Positions 56,351-64,000 of a DNA stretch of 64,000 nt are shown piece by piece. Source of the stretch: Parelaphostrongylus tenuis (lineage: Eukaryota; Nematoda; Chromadorea; Rhabditida; Metastrongylidae). A model generated the notes under the pieces. It was not told where the DNA came from, did not search any database, and saw only the letters and a list, made by a program, of their open reading frames with translations. Both the position numbers and the translations under genes were made by a program. Within the stretch, counting starts at the first letter, position 1. Every line of letters starts with the position of its first letter. The stretch is from assembly GCA_019055375.1 (NCBI GenBank), contig JAHQIW010004271.1, positions 396,370 through 460,369 of the forward strand, written 5' to 3'.

Positions 56351-56854
56351 ACCTGAAACAGCTTTGCGAACATCTGGTTACGCTCTGGCAATGTTATCCC
56401 GAGATTCTACAATAGCTACGCTCGATCTGCTTTCCGACAACATTTTTGAACAGAAAAAAGTTCAAATGCAGCCGAATATCTTCAAAGAGGACGAATGCAA
56501 GCGATCAGAACGTAAGAAATGCCAAAATCTGTGAATATCAAGGAGCATCACATGATATACGACAAGATGAAGAAAACTTTGCAAATGCGGCATTGAAAAG
56601 AGAAATTACGAGATAACATGTTTTGGGCTGCTAGGTCTAATAAAGGTGCCTGTTTAGCCCTATTAGAACTCATCAGTACCCTCCCTCGGTTCAGCCGAAC
56701 CCCTGAGATTGAATAACCCCTTATAAAGGAATCGACGCCGAATAAAAAAATCAACCCAAGTCAGATGATGTAGTTACCTGACATTGTGGTGACCGGCAGT
56801 CGAGCACGTAGCTGTTATAATCAAGAGGAATGAAAAGAGAGATTTTGAAATAAT

Positions 56855-56866
56855 TATAATTTCAAA
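56855..56866. repeat. Possible 12-bp target duplication, left
   Basis: TATAATTTCAAA, identical to 57354-57365. It is AT-rich and partly overlaps the arm end, so chance is not excluded. Confidence 0.45.
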
Positions 56867-56949
56867 ATTATACTATTTTCGCTGCTTTTTTCGCAGTGTT
56901 ATTATGTTACTTATATAACTAAGAGAATTGAGTGGTGAACAAAAACACG

Positions 56950-57021
56950 GCCTCAGGCGGGAATAGAACCCACGTTTCATCGTATCCGGGGACGCGTGCT
57001 CTACCACTACACCACTGAGGC
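56950..57021 (-). other. tRNA-like module, left arm
   Basis: 72 nt, with a 7-bp acceptor stem GCCTCAG/CTGAGGC intact. The T loop has TTCTATT in place of TTCGATT, and the anticodon stem has one mismatch. Opposite in orientation to 57248-57319. Confidence 0.6.
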
Positions 57022-57247
57022 ACATTTGCACGACCACTCATTCTTCAACATCTCAATGTTAGCTATCAGCCACCAACCTTTGACAGGTTTGGTCGGGTAT
57101 GCGATTTCGCTTAATAAACCCAGTTGAGCTGATAGCTATTCTAATCACTAATACTTCGAAATTATACTACTTTCGCTGCTTTTTTCGCAGTGTTATTATG
57201 TTACTTAATGGGCAAATGTGTTATGTGTTAGTGTTAAGGGCAAATGT

Positions 57248-57319
57248 GCCTCAGTGGTGTAGTGGTAGAGCACGCGTCCCCGGATAGGATGAGACGTGGG
57301 TTCGATTCCCGCCTGAGGC
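57248..57319 (+). other. tRNA-like cloverleaf, right arm
   Basis: The 72 nt fold fully by eye. Acceptor GCCTCAG/CTGAGGC has 7 bp, D arm GTGT/GCAC has AGTGGTAGA as loop, anticodon stem CGTCC/GGATG has loop CCGGATA, and T arm GTGGG/CCCGC has loop TTCGATT. A and B boxes are canonical. The loop has C at position 33 instead of the nearly universal U, and GGA would be the anticodon without a class II variable arm. I therefore favour a tRNA-derived repeat over a working tRNA. Confidence 0.65.
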
Positions 57320-57353
57320 CGTGTTTTTGTTCATCACTCAATTCTCTTAGTTA

Positions 57354-57365
57354 TATAATTTCAAA
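57354..57365. repeat. Possible 12-bp target duplication, right
   Basis: TATAATTTCAAA, identical to 56855-56866. Confidence 0.45.
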
Positions 57366-57369
57366 TCTG

Positions 57370-59275
57370 TTTGAAACATTCTGGGAGCTGTAATTTTAGT
57401 TTGAGTGAAACATGAGGATCGGTAATTCAACGTCCAACATTGAATGCAGAAAGCGTAGTTCACGGAATTTTTACTAAATGTACTAGGAAACTTCAGAATT
57501 CGAAAATTTCCGGAATTGAGATGCAAGTCTTCTAATCAACGGTACGGATTCTCTTGTCATAAATCGTCTTTAATGCTTCTTTTGCTCGTTATAATTCATA
57601 TCTCTTGCATCTTAATATTTTTTACAGTCTGTCAAGTCCTTAAGTTTTCAAGCACTCGTCTCTTGCAAAAATTAACGACATTAATGGAGAATTCAGCAGC
57701 ACTGTCAGTGCAGAAATGAAGGTAGATTTCAGTAGAGGAATGCTAGTTTTATTTGAACGAAGATTTTTAGGCCAATATGCTAGCGTGTGATTCAAATCAC
57801 TCAAACGAACTCCCATTGAATTATCGTTTCTTCTTTCGCTACGCTGAAACAATCTACTATATTGACCTTTTGAGGCCGACGGTATATGGAGCCAAATGTA
57901 CTCAAGTGAGACCTAGGTCGAAATGCGCCTCAATTTGAGTTGAAGAGACAGACGATGGAGTAGTATCTAAGCAAGACAAGGTCATTAACGCTGACGGCAA
58001 TCGTGTCACCAGATCAAATTTGACATTTATCACAACTTGAGTAGTTTTTGTGGGGTAAACCTTATCTGATCAGCCATTGCAAAACTGAAGATTTGCTGAG
58101 TAGGTTCAATTAAGGACGAATCTTACGATTTAGGATAGTGAAAAGGAATACATGTTTCGGTGTCATGCCATATTGTTAAAAAACCAATCTCATTAACCTT
58201 GATGAAACCGGCCCTCAACTTGTGACTTTCCCAAAATGTCAACGCCTCCATTGAATATGAACAATACTGGAAGAAAACAAATTTTGCGTAACAATATCCT
58301 ATCAAAGAATTTGCACCCTCACATCATTCAAGGTAATCGTATATTTTCTTCTACACATTTTATATGAGTCGTATGCTATGCATGTGGTCCAAAGTGCAGA
58401 TACAAATATCATTCAACCTTTTTTATCTTTTGCACTATAATTTAGTATTATTCAAAAGTTCTTCGAAAAGCACTTCTTAAGATTTTTGTATGTATCGTAT
58501 ACTTCTCCACGGTCCTCTGAAAGATTCTGTAAGATTACCGTCTTTAGTGGGTGTGATCAAAATTACATGCATTGATGTCTCTTTATACATCACTTTCGAA
58601 AAAGTATTTGCTTCTCTACAAATTGAAACAAGGCTCTGAGGTCAGGGACCTTATCTGCACCTTTGATGAGTTTAACTGGTTGAAAAAGTTTCTAGAAATC
58701 AGTCATATTATCGGCAAGCGAATGCAGCTTAATCGTCGTATAACTCTTCATCGAGAATAACAAGAAATTGAAAGTACTAAACTCAGATTGGAATCTCTTG
58801 TAATCCTTATAGATAAATATTGCGAAGGAAGCGACATAAGGAAAAAATTGATGTCAACAACGAGTTATTGAATAATATATTGCTTCGCGAACTTCATATT
58901 ATCGAAGGCTAGATTGACAGCTGTTAGCTCGACGAGCAGAATCATTACAAATTTATGAACTCTTTATGGCGCTCATTTGCGATGTTTGCGAAGAGCACTA
59001 AGAGATACGGTGAAGGTATGGTTTCAGGCTTAGAACAAAGTAGACAATATTATAATGTTTACGATCATAATGCTACTCTTTCCGCTAACGCGCCTATTAA
59101 AGCGCCTATTTAAAGTTTTTAGGAAAAGCTATTTGTGAACATGAGGAATCTGAGGGCGTCTCAATTTGTATTTGCCAGCAGAACGTGCTAATAGCACAAA
59201 CATTCCCTCCTTCCTATAGTTTGGGGAACATATCCACTTGTATTTCATGCAGTCAGGCGTATTTTGTGAACCATA
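57370..59275. other. no recognisable gene
   Basis: AT-rich, with short frames only. No repeat shared with the rest of the window was noticed. Confidence 0.4.
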
Positions 59276-59278
59276 CTA

Positions 59279-59873
59279 TTAGGTCGTTCAATAAGTTTTG
59301 GCACTAAAGCAACATACATCAAACTTATTGATCAAAAGTAAGTAAAATTGCATGGTTTTGGTAGTTTAATTGAACATTTCCTTGCGACCATTTTGGTGTA
59401 CAACTTGCGTACACTTGCTTTAAAATGGAACTGTCTTGGGAACAAATTTGCTTCCTAGTCATGCAGAAATGGCACGCAGGGGAAAATGCTGATGAACTAG
59501 ATCATAAGATTAGTATTACTTGGGGCAATGATACTGTTGTCAAAAGGACAACTAGGAAGTGATTCGCAATGTTCAAAGCTGGAGAGCACAGCCTGGTAGA
59601 TCAGTCGCGCTCGAGCCGTCCACAAGAAGCTCCATTAATCTTGCGCGCCACTTCATTACCACTTTCCCCTACGATTTTCTTTTGTCAATTTCCCTATTGA
59701 TGTATGAGTAGCAAGCGAATCTGCATCTTAGAGCAAGTGTAGGCAAGTTGAATACCAAAATGTTCGCAAGAACATACGCAATTGAGCGGTACAAAAATCA
59801 TGAAATTTTAATTACTTCTGGTCAATAAATTTGGGTTTCTTGCTTTAGTGCCAAGACTCATGAAACGACCTAA
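59279..59873 (+). mobile_element. Non-autonomous mariner with intact terminal repeats
   Basis: A 595-bp element with 33-bp terminal inverted repeats (TTAGGTCGTTCAATAAGTTT at the left, the inverted TTAGGTCGTTTCATGAGTCT at the right; four mismatches) and a TA duplication on both sides (59277-59278 and 59874-59875). A transposase start remains at 59425: MELSWEQICFLVMQKWHAGE, a stop after KRTTRK, then FKAGEHSLVDQSRSSRPQ. This is the first HTH and linker of mariner transposases. The catalytic domain is deleted, so mobility would need enzyme from elsewhere. Confidence 0.85.
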
Positions 59874-60194
59874 TATGAGAGGTATTGAAATCAAACGAGC
59901 TCAAGATCCAAATCTATTCAGGATAGTTTCTGAATACTATTCCCAAATCAATACCCCCAAAATTATTGTGATTTTGAGAGCTCTATACCAGTAGCAAATA
60001 AAGGGAGTTGTGCTGTTGTTATGAGGAATTGGTGCAAGTTCAGAATTACAAAACCGTTGTAAAGTGTGGCGAGTAAGTCAACATAAGAGCTATATAGTGT
60101 AGGAAATTTTTTGGTTTATATTATCTTAGTAACAGTCTCAGGTCAAGCGCAGTTTACAGGGGAAATTTTCCCATTTCCATACGGTCCGTGATCC

Positions 60195-60330
60195 CAGTTC
60201 ACTGCGTGGATCCCAGTGCTTCTTGCAATCGAGTCCGTTTTCCCACTTTCACCGTTCTTAAAGTCTTTCAGCACTTTGCGTGCCTTTTTAACCGCTGCCT
60301 GAGGATTTATCGTCTTCATAAATGCCATAC
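60195..60330. repeat. Dispersed repeat R4, copy c
   Basis: GTGGATCCCAGTGCTTCTTG matches copies a and b. GAGGATTTATC and TTCATAAATGCCATA match copy b. The minus strand is open for 61 codons from MAFMKTINPQAAVKKARKVL to the stop at about 60143, including SIARSTGIHAVNWDH, where copy a has DARSIGIRIV. This suggests a small conserved coding segment of an unidentified element. Confidence 0.45.
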
Positions 60331-60339
60331 AATACCGGC

Positions 60340-61870
60340 TATTTAGATTTCCCTACAGTCATGAAAGTAGACAGGTTAATGCGTTTCGATGTGGTTACAA
60401 GAGAATGTTCAAAAGGGATTTGAAACAGCACCTTGCTCCTTGAAGCCCGCATCACTAAGCATTCGGAAATCGAAACTTTTTGGCTGACTATATTGACAGT
60501 GAAAAGCAGACTATCACTGTGATATGAATTTTCCAACTTAATTATCTGATGTGGTAAACCTCGGCGCCAACGCCTTCCGAATCACACTGATTTAACTCAA
60601 GGATCCCAGCATTGGTCCTCTTCACTCGGCTGATCTCGATGGCTCCTAGAGAGGCGTATCTCGTATACGCTGATTAATAAAAATGTATTGGTTACTCCAA
60701 AAAATTTGAACTTTGAGTCCGCTTGGGTTATCATGAAATGTTTCGAGGAAAAAAGTGTGGGGTTGAAGAAACAATCGAAATGATCGGCGCGTCGTCCTTG
60801 ACTCAAGTCTTCTGCGACTCATATGGTTGCTTTCAGAACATACCCTTCTGAGCAACTTTTTAATTATTTCTTCTTTATATGCAGAAGTCAAAACTATCTG
60901 TTTACACAACTCAGATTTAATTTTGACTCATTTCAAAGGAAACTTAAACTCTGCCATAATTGCATCTCTAGTTTCAAAAGTGCAGAGTAGTGTGAATTTA
61001 TTCGACGACGCTGTTCGAGCTGTCGAAATCGAACGGGCAGACAGAAGGCGGTGAGCAATGGCAAAATTAATTAAGAAAGCGGTTTGAAATGTCCTTTAGG
61101 ACTTAGAAGATTTTTCTATTTGATTTTTCACAAATGAATGCAACTGAAGAGCTGCAAGAAAAGAACGTAGAACGCTTCAGTTAATTAATATGGATTACTT
61201 ATTTATTAGATAGACGTTGACCAGATATTCATGCCCTGGTTGCTCTCACGGAGTTTGACGTCCTCTTCCTAAAATAATGTTTTGTGCCCATATGCACATA
61301 GTACGTAACGAATTCAAGTGTAAATCTCATTTTAAATTAGTGTTGCTTTTACTGTTGTTTCGGTCCATGTTCATTTATGCTTCTAATGGAGGAAATAGCA
61401 CGGAGAAAAACTGCAGTAGCATTTTGTACGAAGCTCAACTCTGTTCTTAAATTGAGGAGACGGTTTTTCTACTGTCATTAGCATTGTACGTGCAAACAAT
61501 AGCCACTTGTCGATCGCCAAGTACAACGTCAATTTCAAAGTCTTGGAGAACAAATATATGAAGATGAGAAGGATTGCTTAGCTAGCCCTTCGTTATTAAT
61601 GATGACCAGATAAAGACGTTAATAGATAAAATTTATGCACAAGTATAAAGGTAGTAGCGAGAACCAGAAAAACCCAGACGTAGAGTAAAACAGCAATGTC
61701 GAAATTATCTAAAATTGACTAACTACTTGACATAACTCACACTATAAAAAGAGAAGTGGAAGCTGAGAACGTTCATGGCAATGTTTTGACAGAACGATAA
61801 AGCACAGAACCAGTACATTTGTATGGAAAAAGACCATGAAGAATTTTTCGTACTCAGCAGAGTAAATCAT
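60340..61870. other. no recognisable gene
   Basis: Only short frames. No motif or internal repeat was found. Confidence 0.4.
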
Positions 61871-61875
61871 TTGCT

Positions 61876-62139
61876 ATGGTTTCTTCAAGACCGGCAAAAA
61901 CTGTATAGCGGACAACTGTTGTTGAAAAAAGTGAAGAAAAAGAAGAAAAAGAGCAAAATGACGGAGGGCACCAAGAACCCCCACGTCTGCTACCGAGATT
62001 GATTATCCGAAAAGAGACGATTCCGTTGTACGGCAACACTCGAACACATTCAGCCAATTTATACGGGGCGTCCTCAAGAAAACTGGTATTCGAGACTCCT
62101 TTATCACAATCCCAACCACTATTAACCTTGCATTTATAG
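61876..62139 (+). CDS. Exon-like open frame with one in-frame TAG
   Basis: From ATG at 61876 the frame reads MVSSRPAKTV, a TAG at 61906-61908, then RTTVVEKSEEKEEKEQNDGG, LLPRLIIRKETIPLYGNTRT and LYGASSRKLVFETPL to a stop at 62137. Alternatively the TAG is a splice acceptor (ACTGTATAG) and the exon starts at 61909. The acidic stretch and following segment look like protein rather than AT-rich noise, but no family is recognised. The 110-codon minus-strand frame over it reads as the antisense shadow. Confidence 0.35.
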
Positions 62140-62481
62140 GTTTTATGGCGCATAAAAGCATAAAACTTGTTATGGATTAGAAGCATGTATTTCGCTGACG
62201 AAAAGGTATAAATTCTGACTAATAAAATTCAGAGATAGAGCAATGAATCAATCATTACGGTTCTCAGAATAACAGGCTCGAAAACTATTCCAGAGGGGAC
62301 TGTGTTTAACCTTGATGTATGACAATTTGCAAATTATCGGCTAATTGAGTAGGGGGTCATTAGAAACCTCTAGCATCTTCACATAATACTAAACTAGAAT
62401 CTACTAAGATTCTATAAACTATTTTTTCGTTCGAAATGTGAAGTTTGTGAAGATTCCTAAAAAGGATAATGATCCCTATAG

Positions 62482-62592
62482 AAAGACGACAAACACGAAC
62501 TGAAGGAATTATTGCTGAAGGTTCATCTTCACGCAACGTTTTCACTGGAAGATGGTGAATTAGTGGCAGGACGTAGTCGATCATCAATCACA
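62482..62592 (+). CDS. Possible internal exon, unknown gene
   Basis: 37 codons in phase 0 between acceptor CCCTATAG and donor ACA/GTAAGA: KDDKHELKELLLKVHLHATF then SLEDGELVAGRSRSSIT. It lies downstream of the frame at 61876 on the same strand and could belong to the same gene. No family is recognised. Confidence 0.3.
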
Positions 62593-62627
62593 GTAAGAAA
62601 AAATGATTATCGAGGCTGAAATTGAAC

Positions 62628-62693
62628 ATGTCTGATGAGGACGTTGACGCTGACGAGTGGTTGCTAGTGGACGGCGAAACGCCGGATTTATGA
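62628..62693 (+). CDS. Possible very small acidic ORF
   Basis: MSDEDVDADEWLLVDGETPD plus L, then a stop. Its codon composition is richer in G at the first position than its surroundings. It could be a terminal exon or a chance frame. Confidence 0.2.
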   Translation: MSDEDVDADEWLLVDGETPDL

Positions 62694-62929
62694 CGGTGTC
62701 ACTTGCAACGGTAAGACAAACGGCACCATTCACCAGCCGCTTAGTGGATATGTTGGACGAGTTAGAAAATATGAGGGCTTAATGAATGCGAAGGAATGAA
62801 ATGCTTGCTTGAAATTCTCTGATGAAGGTCCAAATTTCATACCCGATCTTCATTTCAGTTGTCCTTTAACACTATTATCTATGGAAAAAAACAAGGCATG
62901 CACTTGCAAAAGATTCAGTTTTCTTTATA

Positions 62930-63720
62930 TCGTGCAAAAAAAAATTTTTTGGCACTGTTCTAAAATGGCGGCGTCATTTGAGGCCTTCAGTAAATCACGT
63001 ATTTTTTGCTTTTGCAAAACGTTTCTTTAGCTTATCGATAACGCAAATCAAGTGATTTTTGATGGCATGTTTGATTTTTCAAATACCTTATTTCTGGCTT
63101 TGTATCACTGAAAATAAGACTTTGTTTTTTCATTCGAAGATTTCTCAATGTATGATTATCTGATAGCTAAATCACAGTGGATTTTAAGGTATATTTTAAT
63201 TCTCATATTGTTTGTTTTTTAACGCTGTACCAGTCAAAATGAGATTTTGTTTCACATTTGAAGATTTCTCGCCTGATAAGAGTTTATTTATAACGAAATT
63301 TAAACCATTAGATGGAGCAAATCTTTCTTATAAAGAAAATATGTGTACTTCTGGTATTACAGCAGCTGTAATACACATCCTAGCCGACTAGAAGTGCTCA
63401 CTGAGTGTGAAATCCAATATTCTTCCGGTCGCCGTTACAAAGTTCGAAGAAGTCCTTCCTGAAAGGCAAATATACCCTTATAATCGAAAAGATTTTCTCT
63501 AGCTTTTATTCAGTAAGAAATCTTTAAATGAGAAACAAAATCTTATTCTGACTGTTACGGCGCCAAAAATAAGCTATTTGAGAGTTCAAACATGCCATTG
63601 AAATTCACTTGATTTGAGATGTATAAACTACAGAAACCTTTTGCAAAAGCAAAAAATACGGTTTTAACCGAAGGCCCCAAGTTGCTCCGCCATATTAGAA
63701 CAGTACCAAAATTTCTTTGA
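62930..63720. repeat. Fold-back repeat F
   Basis: The left arm (about 62930-63150) is matched in reverse by the right arm (about 63520-63720). Shared pieces are TTTTTTGCTTTTGCAAAA, TGGCATGTTTGA, AAATCAAGTGA and the AAGATTTCT block, and the outer tips both have GGCACTGTTCTAAAATGGCG-like sequence. Another copy of the inner motif lies at 63235-63285. No coding sequence or hammerhead motif is seen. Confidence 0.6.
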
Positions 63721-64000
63721 CTAGAAACAATGCAACCTTATGGCGACTGTGAAAGCAGATGAGAGTAGCAATTCTATGAGAACTAATTGGACCCATTCAT
63801 AAGATCAGCACATTGACGTCAGTACGATTTCCGATGTCTTCTATGGTGGTGTTGACGTAAAATTGTGGACTGCGTTAAAATCAGTGCGCTTCGTTATTGA
63901 GAGGTCCAAAGTGTTCGCAAACGAATTATCATGAATTGACTTGATGAGAGCAGCTATTTGATCCATTCTTGTCATGGATTAGAGGAAGCAGGTCTCCTAT

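Larger units (their letters stand above)
56867..57353. mobile_element. Fold-back element with a tRNA-like gene in each arm, copy C
   Basis: The arms share, in opposite orientation, the segment TTATATAACTAAGAGAATTG, AACAAAAACACGGCCTCAGG and the whole 72-nt tRNA-like module followed by CACATTTGC. The arms are at about 56911-57030 and 57230-57355. Between them lies the core with TTTGGTCGGGTATGCGATTT, shared with 21.9 and 22.2 kb, and a direct repeat of GCTGCTTTTTTCGCAGTGTT (56881 and 57179). A 12-bp direct repeat flanks the element. I infer a tRNA-derived retroposon, possibly a head-to-head dimer. Confidence 0.65.

Noticed and set aside
57248..57319. Functional tRNA gene
   Set aside because: The cloverleaf is complete, but C33, a GGA anticodon without a long variable arm, and its place in a repeated inverted element argue for a tRNA-derived repeat.
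62628..62720. Hammerhead pattern CUGAUGAG...CUGACGAG...GAAACGCC
   Set aside because: A stem III and a GUC can be drawn, but neither core copy gives a paired stem II, and stem I pairs poorly. The sequence reads as a short acidic coding frame instead.
1..64000. CRISPR arrays, rRNA genes, bacterial operons or phage genes
   Set aside because: No regularly spaced repeats, ribosome binding sites or long tandem coding frames are present. All recognisable proteins are of eukaryotic mobile or host type.

Overview
The window looks like intergenic and intronic DNA of a nematode, probably a strongylid (hookworm-like). The DNA is AT-rich and no open frame exceeds about 165 codons. The few convincing coding exons are short and bounded by nematode-style splice sites (TTTCAG/TTTTTCAG acceptors, GTATG/GTGGG donors). 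The mobile-element relics are eukaryotic: mariner transposases, a non-LTR retrotransposon tail, Penelope-like elements and tRNA-derived SINEs. The clade assignment rests on recall of how these families look, not on a search.

The clearest host gene is on the minus strand between about 40.7 and 30.4 kb. It is a Ras-association (RA) domain protein with a serine-rich segment followed by two RA domains in tandem. Its fifth intron as seen here (31.5-39.3 kb) is 7.8 kb long and filled with repeats. Weaker exon candidates lie at 42.5-43.2 kb and 44.5 kb on the minus strand and at 61.9-62.7 kb on the plus strand.

The rest is layered transposon debris. A Penelope-like element (PLE) with RT and GIY-YIG remnants, inverted ends and a 12-bp target duplication fills 11.0-12.9 kb. 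Further PLE pieces lie at 9.3, 22.9-24.8 (split by a mariner), 30.0-30.35, 33.4 and 51.8 kb. Mariner relics lie at 9.5-10.35, 16.3, 18.9-19.8, 20.3, 21.0, 23.4-24.1, 51.7-52.6 and 59.3 kb. Non-LTR retrotransposon ends lie at 26.6-27.5 and 54.1-54.4 kb. Four to six tRNA-derived SINEs are present, two of them inserted into a mariner. A separate fold-back family carries tRNA-like cloverleaves in its inverted arms (21.7-22.4 and 56.9-57.35 kb).

The most striking signal is hammerhead ribozyme motifs recurring in several repeat families. The pattern is CUGANGA, a stem II hairpin, GAAA, a 2-bp stem III with a 4-nt loop, then NUH. A palindromic family (6.1-7.0, 37.3-38.0, 47.5 and 51.0-51.3 kb) carries one ribozyme per arm. 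The two in the 37-kb copy have an intact core and potential GUA cleavage sites, and one of them lies in the sense direction inside the long intron of the RA-domain gene. The single-unit copy at 51.0 kb is flanked by a perfect 15-bp direct repeat, which suggests retrotransposition. The PLE ends carry related but more decayed ribozyme motifs.
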